Source: Flavobacteriaceae bacterium MAR_2010_72
GTDB taxonomy: Bacteria; Bacteroidota; Bacteroidia; Flavobacteriales; Flavobacteriaceae
Reading direction: 5' to 3'
DNA length: 64,000 nt
Assembly: GCA_003550275.1 (NCBI GenBank)
Contig: QXCW01000002.1
Coordinates: forward strand, 806,001-870,000
The stretch's first letter is position 1. Every line of letters begins with the position of its first letter. A program made the position numbers and the translations under genes. The notes beneath the pieces were generated by a model. It made no database searches. It was not told where the DNA came from and saw nothing but the letters and a program-made list of their open reading frames with translations. This document shows positions 28,567 to 36,855 of this stretch, piece by piece.

Positions 28567-29613
28567 ATGACCGAAACTTCTACTCCCATAGACGATAATG
28601 ACGATGAGCTCTATGAGCATTATGCGTTTACAGCTGAAAAAGGTCAACAGCCTTTGCGTATCGATAAATATTTGATGAATTTTATTGAAAATGCGACACG
28701 TAATAAAATTCAAGCTGCGGCAAAAAACGGCAGTATTTATGTTAATGATACTCCTGTAAAATCGAATTACAAAGTAAAACCTTTTGATCAAATTCGCGTT
28801 CTTTTTGAACATCCGCCTTATGAGTATTTATTGACACCAGAAAATATCCCATTGGATATAGTATATGAAGATGATGCGCTTTTAGTGGTCAATAAATCAG
28901 CAGGAATGGTGGTGCATCCTGGTCATGGTAATTATTCTGGCACTTTAATAAATGCGTTGACCTATCATTTTGATAATTTACCAAATAATTCAAGTAACAG
29001 ACCAGGTTTGGTGCATAGAATTGATAAGGACACCAGCGGGCTTTTAGTGGTTGCCAAAACCGAAGAGGCAATGGCCCACTTGTCAAAACAATTTTTTGAT
29101 AAAACCAGTGAGCGGGAATATGTTGCATTGGTCTGGGGAAATGTTGAAGCGGACCAAGGAACTGTTGAGGGTAATATTGGTCGACATCCCAAAAACAGAC
29201 TTCAAAACACGGTTTTTGAAGGTGATGATGATTACAAAGGAAAACCAGCTGTTACCCATTACTCCGTGTTGGAGCGACTGGGTTATGTCACATTGGTTTC
29301 GTGTAAGTTGGAAACTGGTAGGACCCACCAGATTAGAGTACATATGAAACATATAGGTCATACACTGTTTAATGATGAGCGCTATGGTGGTGAACGCATT
29401 TTAAAAGGCACTACATTTTCAAAATATAAACAGTTTGTTGAAAATTGTTTCAAGATTTTACCAAGGCAGGCACTACATGCTAAAACACTTGGTTTTAAAC
29501 ATCCAAAAACGGGAGAGTTTTTAAGTTTTTCTACTGAAATCCCACAGGATATGCAGGATTGTATCGAAAAATGGCGTCATTATGCCAAACATCAGGATAT
29601 GGATTCGGATTAA
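28567..29613 (+). CDS. rluD: RluA-family 23S rRNA pseudouridine synthase (RluD-like)
   Basis: 348 residues. An N-terminal S4 RNA-binding domain (about 20-85) precedes the catalytic domain with the HRIDKDTSG motif; the catalytic aspartate is residue 153. The later GRTHQIRVHM motif is typical of RluA/RluD. RluD modifies helix 69 of 23S rRNA. The exact target within the RluA family is inferred from the S4 domain and length. Confidence 0.93.
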   Translation: MTETSTPIDDNDDELYEHYAFTAEKGQQPLRIDKYLMNFIENATRNKIQAAAKNGSIYVNDTPVKSNYKVKPFDQIRVLFEHPPYEYLLTPENIPLDIVYEDDALLVVNKSAGMVVHPGHGNYSGTLINALTYHFDNLPNNSSNRPGLVHRIDKDTSGLLVVAKTEEAMAHLSKQFFDKTSEREYVALVWGNVEADQGTVEGNIGRHPKNRLQNTVFEGDDDYKGKPAVTHYSVLERLGYVTLVSCKLETGRTHQIRVHMKHIGHTLFNDERYGGERILKGTTFSKYKQFVENCFKILPRQALHAKTLGFKHPKTGEFLSFSTEIPQDMQDCIEKWRHYAKHQDMDSD

Positions 29614-29652
29614 TTTTTCCAATGTAGTCATAGAAAATATAAAATCTCAACC

Positions 29653-29683
29653 TTGACATTTTACGTAGGTAGTTGTACTTTTG
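29653..29683 (+). promoter_or_regulatory. Bacteroidota-type promoter of yaaA
   Basis: TTG at 29653-29655, exactly 20 bp, then TACTTTTG (TAnnTTTG) at 29676-29683; 41 bp before the ATG. The best-spaced promoter in the window. Confidence 0.8.
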
Positions 29684-29724
29684 AGTAATCAATAACTATT
29701 TAATTATAGATACCATTAAAGCTT

Positions 29725-30483
29725 ATGAAATTAGTATTGTCACCGGCCAAATCTTTAGATTATGAGAGTAAGTTGCCTACAGCCAAATGGTCAGAGGCCT
29801 GTTTTTTGAATGAAGCCGAACGTCTTAATAAATTGCTTAAAAAGAAATCAGCCAGAAGTTTGTCAAAACTTATGGGGATTTCACCAAATTTAGGACAACT
29901 TAATTATGAACGCAATCAGGAATGGTCTTTGCCGTTTACAAATGACAATGCTCGTCAGGCTATTTACGCGTTTAGTGGCGATGTTTACAGAGGTTTGGAT
30001 GCCTATACCATTGATGTCAAAAAACTAGATAAACTTCAGGATACGGTTCGAATTATTTCAGGACTATATGGCATTTTAAAACCATTAGATTTAGTACAAC
30101 CTTATCGCTTAGAAATGGGTACTAAATTTCCAGTAGGGAAAAATAAAAATCTGTATGAATTTTGGCAAAAACAGATAACCCAGGCACTTAATGATGAACT
30201 AGAAGACGGTGAACTATTTTTGAACTTGGCCAGTAATGAATATTTTAAAGCTATTGATACAAAGGCACTTAAAGTTCCTGTGGTTACCGCAACGTTCAAA
30301 GATTTCAAAAATGGAGAGTACAAGGCAATTATGACCTATGCTAAACTGGCTAGAGGTTATATGACCCGCTTTATTATTGATACTAATGCCCAAACTTTAG
30401 ACGATGTAAAAGCCTTTAATTATGAAGGGTATGGGTATAGCGAGCCTATGTCCAGCGATACTGAACTGGTGTTTATAAGATAA
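29725..30483 (+). CDS. yaaA: Peroxide stress protein YaaA (UPF0246)
   Basis: 252 residues, typical length, with the N-terminal LVLSPAKSLDYES and the central FSGDVYRGLDA motif. In E. coli YaaA lowers intracellular free iron under peroxide stress and binds DNA. Single gene with its own promoter, and convergent with the THX gene 1 bp away. Confidence 0.95.
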   Translation: MKLVLSPAKSLDYESKLPTAKWSEACFLNEAERLNKLLKKKSARSLSKLMGISPNLGQLNYERNQEWSLPFTNDNARQAIYAFSGDVYRGLDAYTIDVKKLDKLQDTVRIISGLYGILKPLDLVQPYRLEMGTKFPVGKNKNLYEFWQKQITQALNDELEDGELFLNLASNEYFKAIDTKALKVPVVTATFKDFKNGEYKAIMTYAKLARGYMTRFIIDTNAQTLDDVKAFNYEGYGYSEPMSSDTELVFIR

Positions 30484-30484
30484 T

Positions 30485-30616
30485 TTAAGCCTTGGATTTT
30501 TTGTCAATGCTAATTTTTTCCAAAGTAGTTGGGCGTTTCTTTATTCTTGGACGTCTCGCCCCATAACTGCCGTTTGCAATTTTTCCTCTACGTGTTTTTT
30601 TATCACCTTTTCCCAT
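30485..30616 (-). CDS. 30S ribosomal protein THX
   Basis: 43 residues from the ATG at 30616 (MGKGDKKTRRGKIANGSYGA...), strongly basic. Matches the bTHX family, which inserts in the head of the 30S subunit in Thermus and occurs widely in Bacteroidota. An in-frame upstream extension to 30670 is AT-rich and not protein-like. Confidence 0.93.
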   Translation of the reverse strand: MGKGDKKTRRGKIANGSYGARRPRIKKRPTTLEKISIDKKSKA

Positions 30617-30679
30617 AGTTTTATGTATTTTGTTGAACTTTAAAATACAAATTTTATAATTAAAAATCAAGATAATCTA

Positions 30680-31357
30680 GTGTTTAAACATGAACACCCA
30701 TATCCGCCTTTCATCCATAATGACACTACCAAACTTATTGTAGGCACTTTACCACCGCCAAGATTTTCAACGGGTGAACTCTTGGAGAAGGATGTGGATT
30801 TTTGCTATGGAAGTTATTACAACTCACTTTGGCTTTATATTGATAAGATTCATAATTTAAATCTGCGCTACGACAATTCAAAGGAAGCTATTGATGAACG
30901 CAAACGGTTTTTGATTGATCATAACATTGGAGTTTGTGACATTGTTGAAAGTGCCGAACGCGATAATATTGATGCCTCAGATTTGGGAATGACCAATATC
31001 AAACTTCGTGATTTGATAGGCTGTTTAAAGCAGTATCCAAATATTGATACACTGTTGTTTACGGGTGGTAACAGTAAAAACGGCCCTGAATATTTTTTTA
31101 GACAGCACATCAAACCTTATGGTCTTGAATTAAAACGGATTAGTAATGACATACCGAGAATCCATGAATTTGTGCTTCCTAATGAAACAACTACTACTAT
31201 TGCTGACCGCAACATAAAAACCGTTTCTCTCACATCAGCCTCCGGATCGGCTAATAGGGCAATTGGTAGTATGTCTTCATATCAACGAATAAAAGCCAAA
31301 CACCCTGAATTCAATACATTTGATTTCAGGGTGATGCAATATAGTGCTTACTTTTAA
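30680..31357 (+). CDS. Uracil-DNA glycosylase-superfamily protein
   Basis: 225 residues from a GTG at 30680; no better in-frame ATG exists. The LIVGTLPPPRFSTG segment near residue 20 resembles motif A of the uracil-DNA glycosylase superfamily (GxxPG/GINPG), and LLFTGGNSKNG near residue 130 sits where a central strand would be. The catalytic Asp/Asn of canonical UDGs is not obvious, so the substrate is uncertain. It may be a mismatch-type or a non-catalytic member. Confidence 0.6.
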   Translation: MFKHEHPYPPFIHNDTTKLIVGTLPPPRFSTGELLEKDVDFCYGSYYNSLWLYIDKIHNLNLRYDNSKEAIDERKRFLIDHNIGVCDIVESAERDNIDASDLGMTNIKLRDLIGCLKQYPNIDTLLFTGGNSKNGPEYFFRQHIKPYGLELKRISNDIPRIHEFVLPNETTTTIADRNIKTVSLTSASGSANRAIGSMSSYQRIKAKHPEFNTFDFRVMQYSAYF

Positions 31358-31360
31358 TGA

Positions 31361-33097
31361 CTAATTGACAATACGATATACAGGATATTGCAAATGGGCG
31401 TTTTCATAATGTTCACTTTGCTTATAAATCCAATCTAGTTGTGCATACCAGTTGTTGGCGAAGGCTTCATCAGATGATTTTTTATAATTAAAGGCCTTCA
31501 ATACTTCTGGGTGACTATTTAAAACAGCTTTGGCCTTGTCTTCCCAAACATAAGGCGAAAAACCTTCTTTTTGTTGTAAAATAGTATCAAAAAAATTCCA
31601 ATTGAAAAAAGAATCTGGATCTTGAGGCTCCAAGGTTTCTAAAAGATAACGTAAGCCTTTTTGTTGTGTACTAACAATATAATCTCCCTTAAAAAATGTT
31701 ATTTGTTTTGTAGAAGTTTCCAATTGTGTGGCATAATGTTGGTAATGTCCTTCATAGGCTTGTGTTCTGGTTTTGTAATTAGCAATTTTATACGACTCTA
31801 CAGTTAGGGTTGAATCGGTTTTTAACACCTCCATTTGAATTTTATTCTGTTTTAAGAGATCGATAATAGTCCACCAACCTTGCGGAATAACATAAGCTCT
31901 AGGAATGGTAACACTCAAACTTGGTTCAAAATAGTTCTGGTAAGTTACTTTTTTAGTGAAGGGTTGGTTGCGATCATATTTTAAACGTTGTGCTCCAGTA
32001 ATTTCACTAGGAATCTTCTCACCTTCAAACCCTTTGAATGATAAGGTTGAGGTTAAAGTCGTATCGATTTGCCAATCTAAAGTATAGTTGGTTTGGGTTA
32101 ACTGCTTTTCAAATTGGGTTCTTCTTAATTGAGAAATAGTTTCTCCATGTTCTTCAATAATATCTATCATACTTCTCATAAGCTCATAAGTGCCTTCAAC
32201 GCGTGGTTTATAGGGTTTAAGCATATGCGTTTCCACCATCATACCTAACGTATTCCAAAGCGTTGTGTATCCCGTAGAATAACGTGGGTAATCCATAAAT
32301 TGACTAAAACCCGCTTCAGGAACTTGATTAAAAACGTTCACATAAGGCGTGATATCCCAAGATTTTTCTTCTAGTCGATGTTCTAATTCAGGCATCATTG
32401 TATTATGTATGAATGCTCCCAGATCACCACCCAATTTATTGTGTTGTGTAAATAAATGGGTTAGCGTATATTGGTAGTCTGCCCCATTACTCACATGATT
32501 ATCGATAAAAGCATCGGGTTGAACCAAATGAAAAATTTGAGCAAAGGTTCTGGCATTTTTAGTGTCACTTTTTATAAAATCCCTATTGAGATCGTAATTT
32601 CTGGCATTTCCTCTAAAACCATATGCCTTTGGGCCATTTTGATTGGTACGTGAAGCTGAGTTTCTATTTAAACTGCCACCTATATTATAAATAGGAATAG
32701 TGACCAAAACTGTTTTCTTCGGCTTTTCTATTTTGCCTTGGGCCAAATCCCGAAACAAGAGCATAGTGGCATCGATACCATCAGACTCTCCAGGATGAAT
32801 ACCGTTATTGATTAACAGGATGCGTTTATTTGTTCGTAAAGTTTCAAAATCAAATAGTTTATCAGGGTTGAAGGTTACAATGTGTAATGGATAACCTGAA
32901 TCGGTTTCTCCTACAGCCTGTATTGAAATTTCGGGATAAGCTTCGGCCAAATTGGTATAGAATTCTATAGTTTCGTTATAGGTTGCGGTTTGTGTTCCTT
33001 CGCTTTTTTCAAAAGTGGTGGTAAAATCATAGGTCTTAGAGGTTTTATTGGAATCGCAGGATACGATAACAAAAAATAGAATAAAAAGTTGTTTCAT
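31361..33097 (-). CDS. M14 zinc carboxypeptidase, lipoprotein
   Basis: 578 residues. A lipobox-type signal (LFFVIVSC, Cys14) suggests anchoring in the envelope. The M14 zinc site is seen as H101 and E104 in the NNGIHPGESDG motif, and a distal ETHMLKPYKPR segment may supply the general base region. It should trim amino acids from peptides, possibly peptidoglycan-derived, outside the cytoplasm. It is divergent from ctlX with about 65 bp between the starts; a minus-strand -7 match (CAAACTTA on plus, 33115-33122) fits its promoter. Confidence 0.9.
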   Translation of the reverse strand: MKQLFILFFVIVSCDSNKTSKTYDFTTTFEKSEGTQTATYNETIEFYTNLAEAYPEISIQAVGETDSGYPLHIVTFNPDKLFDFETLRTNKRILLINNGIHPGESDGIDATMLLFRDLAQGKIEKPKKTVLVTIPIYNIGGSLNRNSASRTNQNGPKAYGFRGNARNYDLNRDFIKSDTKNARTFAQIFHLVQPDAFIDNHVSNGADYQYTLTHLFTQHNKLGGDLGAFIHNTMMPELEHRLEEKSWDITPYVNVFNQVPEAGFSQFMDYPRYSTGYTTLWNTLGMMVETHMLKPYKPRVEGTYELMRSMIDIIEEHGETISQLRRTQFEKQLTQTNYTLDWQIDTTLTSTLSFKGFEGEKIPSEITGAQRLKYDRNQPFTKKVTYQNYFEPSLSVTIPRAYVIPQGWWTIIDLLKQNKIQMEVLKTDSTLTVESYKIANYKTRTQAYEGHYQHYATQLETSTKQITFFKGDYIVSTQQKGLRYLLETLEPQDPDSFFNWNFFDTILQQKEGFSPYVWEDKAKAVLNSHPEVLKAFNYKKSSDEAFANNWYAQLDWIYKQSEHYENAHLQYPVYRIVN

Positions 33098-33134
33098 TTA
33101 GACCGATTTATAGCCAAACTTAATCAATTTAAAC

Positions 33135-33142
33135 TAATTTTG
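33135..33142 (+). promoter_or_regulatory. -7 element before ctlX
   Basis: TAATTTTG fits TAnnTTTG, 20 bp before the ATG at 33162. A matching element for the divergent M14 gene lies 12 bp away on the other strand, so the two promoters are back to back. Confidence 0.5.
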
Positions 33143-33161
33143 TACTACCATAATTTACATC

Positions 33162-34094
33162 ATGCAACAAACAACAGATACCATTTTAATGATTCGCCCT
33201 GTAGGATTTAGAATGAACGAACAGACGGCGGTCAACAACTACTTTCAAGAAGATCTGGATTTAAAAAATAATGAGATCAATGCGAAAGCACAAGAAGAGT
33301 TTGATGCTTTTGTGTCGAAACTTAGAAGTGTTGGCGTGAATGTTATTGTCGCAAATGATGATAAAGAAATGGATACGCCGGATTCAATTTTCCCTAATAA
33401 TTGGGTGAGTTTTCATGAAAATGGTGATGTGGCTTTATATCCCATGTTTGCTGAAAATCGTCGCCGCGAACGGAGGGAGGAAGTACTTGAGTTGATAGAA
33501 GGACACGGCTTTGTAATTAATAACATTGTAGATTATACCAGTGCCGAAGATGAAGGCTATTTTTTAGAAGGTACGGGTAGTATTTTATTGGATAGGGTAA
33601 ACGGTAAAGCCTACTGCGCACTTTCACCTCGTGCCGACGAAGATCTTTTTATTGAGTTTTGTGAAGATTTTGAATACACTCCAATTGTGTTTTCTGCCAA
33701 CCAAACTGTTGATGGACAGCGACTTCCTATTTATCACACTAATGTAATGATGTGTTTAGGTGAACGTTTGGCAGTAATATGTTTGGATAGTATTGATGAT
33801 AAAAAAGAACGCAAAACCGTTATAAAGCATTTAAAGCAGGATGGAAAAGAAATCATTGCCATAAATGAAAAACAAATGCATCAATTTGCAGGTAATATGC
33901 TGCAAGTAAAAGGTTTTGGAAATAAACCCTATCTCGTCATGAGCAAAGCGGCACATGATAGTCTTTCAGCTTCTCAAATCTCTAGTATTGAAAAGCATTG
34001 TGATATTTTGTCTAGCTCCTTGGAAACTATTGAAACCTGTGGTGGTGGAAGTGCACGATGCATGATGGCCGAAGTGTTTTTGCCAAAGCAGTAA
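33162..34094 (+). CDS. ctlX: Citrulline utilization hydrolase CtlX (arginine-deiminase superfamily)
   Basis: 310 residues. Guanidino-group-modifying fold with FPNNWVSFHENGDVALYPM near residue 77, a conserved HTNVMMCLG (His of the triad), and the nucleophile Cys300 in GGGSARCMMAE. CtlX hydrolyses the ureido group of citrulline to ornithine in Francisella; flavobacterial homologues are annotated likewise, but arginine or dimethylarginine remain possible substrates. Its stop abuts the kinase stop with no base between. Confidence 0.88.
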   Translation: MQQTTDTILMIRPVGFRMNEQTAVNNYFQEDLDLKNNEINAKAQEEFDAFVSKLRSVGVNVIVANDDKEMDTPDSIFPNNWVSFHENGDVALYPMFAENRRRERREEVLELIEGHGFVINNIVDYTSAEDEGYFLEGTGSILLDRVNGKAYCALSPRADEDLFIEFCEDFEYTPIVFSANQTVDGQRLPIYHTNVMMCLGERLAVICLDSIDDKKERKTVIKHLKQDGKEIIAINEKQMHQFAGNMLQVKGFGNKPYLVMSKAAHDSLSASQISSIEKHCDILSSSLETIETCGGGSARCMMAEVFLPKQ

Positions 34095-36122
34095 TTACGA
34101 TTTTGGAAGCTCTACAAAGAATTTAGTTCCAACGTTTACAGTACTTTCTACCCAAATACGTCCTTGGTTGAGTTCCACCAGTTCTTTACAGATGGAAAGC
34201 CCTAAACCTGTTCCTTTTTCATTTTTGGTACCAACCGTAGTAAAGGCGTTATTCTTGAATAATTTTTCAAGGTTTTCTTTTGCAATTCCTACACCCGTGT
34301 CTTCAACGCAAATAATCGTTTTACCATTTTGTGGTCTATTAGAAACGGTAATAACATCCCCAACACGACTGAACTTAACTGCATTGGTTAATAAGTTTTG
34401 AATTACGATCTCGATCATGCTTTTATCGGCATAAATGAGTTCATGTTGCGATTCATCAATAAGTACAATGCGTTTTTGTTCTACTTTTTGTTCTATTAAA
34501 TTCATTTTTGTTTGGAACACTTCCTGAATATTGAAACGCGTCGGATTAGGTTCCAGATTTTGCATTTGGGTCTTGGACCAATTCAATAAATTGAATAGCA
34601 GTAAGGAGGCGTTGTCAGCATTTTCACTTAATTCAGGGATCAATTCATAAAACTCTTCCCGTGAAATTCCTTCTTCTCGTAAAAGATCAATAAACCCTTT
34701 AATTGAAGAAATTGAATCTTTTAAGTCATGTGATACTATAGAAAATAAACGATCCTTAACTTTATTGATCTCCTCTAGATCTGCAATTTGTTTTAAAATA
34801 GTTTCATTTTGAAGTTGAACCTGCTTGTTTTCATGTGACAGTGCATCCACTAACTTGTGGTTGCTATTTCTTTTGGTATACGATAAGATTAAAAACGTTA
34901 AGCTAATTAAAAGTGCCGCTATTAATGCATAAAGGAGGTATTTTGACATTGGTGATGAGGTACTGACTGAATCTGTGTCATTCGAAATAGGCTCAATAGT
35001 TTCTAAAGGATTAGTTGAACTTAAAGAATTGGATTGTAGTGGTTGTCGCTGTTCACTTTTCTCCATTTGATTTTTTAAATCGTAATATCTGCTTTGCCAA
35101 ATAAAAGCGCTCTCAAATGCACCTCTGGTCGAATCTACTTCTTTTTGAAGTCTATAATTTTTTAAAAGTTCTTTAGAATTGTCAGAAGTTCTTGCCAAAT
35201 CATAAGCCTCATTTAATTGCTGTTCGGCTAATCTAATATCCTTTAATTTTAAATTGAGATTGGCAATAGCGTTTAACGATTGAATGATACCATCTTTATT
35301 ATTGGTGCTGCGGTTTAATTGTAGTCCTTCAAGCAAATATTGTGCGGCACTATCATAATCATTAAACTGAAGATACTCTTCTCCAATACTTGGTAATATT
35401 TCACCTTTTAGGGCAGCATCTTTTTCACTTTCGAGTAAATTCAATAGCTTTTGATAAAATTCAATAGCTTTTCTGTGTTCTCGGCGCTGGGAATATAATT
35501 GAGCAATGGTTTGGGTTGAAGCTTTAATTCCTTCCTGATCCTGCAATTGTTCTCTAACGCCCAAAGCCTTAAAGTTGAACTCTAAAGCCTTTTCAATTTG
35601 ATTGGTATTTAAATAGGCTTCAGCCAAATTGTTATAGGCTTTGCTTAATTCTTGCCGCAGTTGGCGTTCTTCAAATATTTTGATGGCCGAGAGCGACAGA
35701 TTCAATCCAGAGATGTAATTACCACGTCTAATTTCCAATAGACCAACATTGTTGTTCACTTTGGCAATTCCTAAAGCATTATTGAGTTGTTCGTAATATC
35801 TTTTGGCTTTGTTATAGTTATCGATGGCGTTGTAATAGTCATCTTTTTCGGTATAAATTAAGGCCTTGTAATAGTTAGCGTCGGCAGAGCCTTGAATAAA
35901 ACCCAAATTTTTTGACAACTGTTCGGTTTGGTCAATATATAGTAGCGCCTTTTTGTAGTCTTTGACTTGGTAAAGTGCTTTAATGAGTCTAACGGATGTT
36001 TTTACTTTGACAGTGTCCTGTTTTTGATAAGCTAATTGTATAGCGAGACTATCTATCTCATGTGTTTGTGAAAAACATACGAGAACAGATAAAAAAGCAG
36101 TTAAAGTAATTAACTGTTTCAT
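34095..36122 (-). CDS. TPR-containing sensor histidine kinase
   Basis: 675 residues: signal peptide (ends CFSQ), about seven TPR-like repeats (residues 30-330; the consensus A..YYNAIDNYNKA is easy to see), one transmembrane helix (about 394-414), a short coiled coil, then a HisKA-like helix with H465 in FSIVSHDLKDS and a HATPase_c domain (N box, GVGIAKENLEKLF, GTGLGLSICKELV). The periplasmic TPR sensor with a cytoplasmic kinase is a common flavobacterial design. No response regulator is adjacent, so it signals to a partner elsewhere. Its ATG overlaps the stop of an upstream 41-codon ORF (ATGA). Confidence 0.95.
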   Translation of the reverse strand: MKQLITLTAFLSVLVCFSQTHEIDSLAIQLAYQKQDTVKVKTSVRLIKALYQVKDYKKALLYIDQTEQLSKNLGFIQGSADANYYKALIYTEKDDYYNAIDNYNKAKRYYEQLNNALGIAKVNNNVGLLEIRRGNYISGLNLSLSAIKIFEERQLRQELSKAYNNLAEAYLNTNQIEKALEFNFKALGVREQLQDQEGIKASTQTIAQLYSQRREHRKAIEFYQKLLNLLESEKDAALKGEILPSIGEEYLQFNDYDSAAQYLLEGLQLNRSTNNKDGIIQSLNAIANLNLKLKDIRLAEQQLNEAYDLARTSDNSKELLKNYRLQKEVDSTRGAFESAFIWQSRYYDLKNQMEKSEQRQPLQSNSLSSTNPLETIEPISNDTDSVSTSSPMSKYLLYALIAALLISLTFLILSYTKRNSNHKLVDALSHENKQVQLQNETILKQIADLEEINKVKDRLFSIVSHDLKDSISSIKGFIDLLREEGISREEFYELIPELSENADNASLLLFNLLNWSKTQMQNLEPNPTRFNIQEVFQTKMNLIEQKVEQKRIVLIDESQHELIYADKSMIEIVIQNLLTNAVKFSRVGDVITVSNRPQNGKTIICVEDTGVGIAKENLEKLFKNNAFTTVGTKNEKGTGLGLSICKELVELNQGRIWVESTVNVGTKFFVELPKS

Positions 36123-36244
36123 CTTGTTAGATAGGGTTTTACAGTTGTTTTTTTGTTATTAAACAAACTTGCCTTGAGGGAGAGGATAAGCATAAACACT
36201 ACTGACAACAATAATCCTAATACTGGTTGAATAACATGTACCAT
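36119..36244 (-). CDS. Possible 41-aa single-pass membrane protein coupled to the kinase
   Basis: Minus-strand ORF from ATG at 36244 (reads MVHVIQPVLGLLLSVVFMLI, then a basic tail KASLFNNKKTTVKPYLTR). It has one clear hydrophobic helix followed by a positively charged end, and its TGA overlaps the kinase ATG as ATGA, the usual mark of translational coupling. No family is recognised. It could be a small regulator or anchor for the TPR kinase, or a chance ORF; the overlap is the main argument. Confidence 0.5.
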   Translation of the reverse strand: MVHVIQPVLGLLLSVVFMLILSLKASLFNNKKTTVKPYLTR

Positions 36245-36543
36245 CAATATTTGGGACTTTGATTAATAGCTTACCAAAAATCACGAAACAACCATTAAAA
36301 AGCTAATTTTCGGGTTTTAATGCTTAAAAATTAGATAAAGTGAGCGATGAACTCGATAAAAAAAAAACGATATCGATGAATGGTCAAAATCATAGAAAAA
36401 CTACATAATTATCGACGAAATGGACTTTAATTTTTGGTTTAAAATGAATTCAATATAAATAAATGACATTCAAGTATTTACAATTAAATTTTATTTGAAA
36501 AAATAATTTGATTATCTTCCAACATAACTATAAACTAACACAA
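36245..36543. other. Non-coding AT-rich spacer
   Basis: About 300 bp between the 41-codon ORF (minus) and the small membrane protein gene (plus). No convincing ORF, RNA fold or full promoter is visible; a CGATATCGAT palindrome at about 36369 is too short to interpret. Confidence 0.6.
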
Positions 36544-36747
36544 ATGAACAAAACAGTTAAAATGATCCTTTTAGTGGTAGGCCTTGGACTAGTAGGATAC
36601 GGGATTTACACCTTGATTTCTCCTGAAGCTTCCGTTGATCTGGGTGTGGTCGAAGCAGAAGTACAAGATAATAACAATGCTTACATAACCATTGGTTTAG
36701 GTCTGGCATCGGTAGTTTTAAGTATGCTTGGAGGAAAAAAGGCCTGA
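36544..36747 (+). CDS. Small two-helix membrane protein
   Basis: 67 residues from the ATG at 36544 (MNKTVKMILLVVGLGLVGYG...). Two transmembrane helices (about 6-25 and 46-62) flank an acidic loop containing VDLGVVEAEVQDNNN. Similar small proteins are frequent in flavobacteria but have no assigned role. Followed by a strong terminator, so it is a stand-alone gene. Confidence 0.8.
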   Translation: MNKTVKMILLVVGLGLVGYGIYTLISPEASVDLGVVEAEVQDNNNAYITIGLGLASVVLSMLGGKKA

Positions 36748-36770
36748 TCGAGGAATAAAATAAAAGCTGA

Positions 36771-36802
36771 AAGCTCAATAGCCATGGTTATTGAGCTTTT
36801 TT
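36771..36802 (+). terminator. Terminator after the small membrane protein
   Basis: AAGCTCAATA pairs with TATTGAGCTT across a short loop (GCCATGGT region) and is followed by T-rich sequence. It separates this gene from argS. Confidence 0.8.
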
Positions 36803-36825
36803 ACTTTAAATCATCTCAAATGTTT

Positions 36826-36833
36826 TATCTTTG
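36826..36833 (+). promoter_or_regulatory. -7 element before argS
   Basis: TATCTTTG, a perfect TAnnTTTG, 22 bp before the argS ATG. The nearest upstream TTG (36791) is too far, so the -33 half is not assigned. Confidence 0.5.
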
Positions 36834-36855
36834 CGAACTTAAAATTGAGCTTTAA

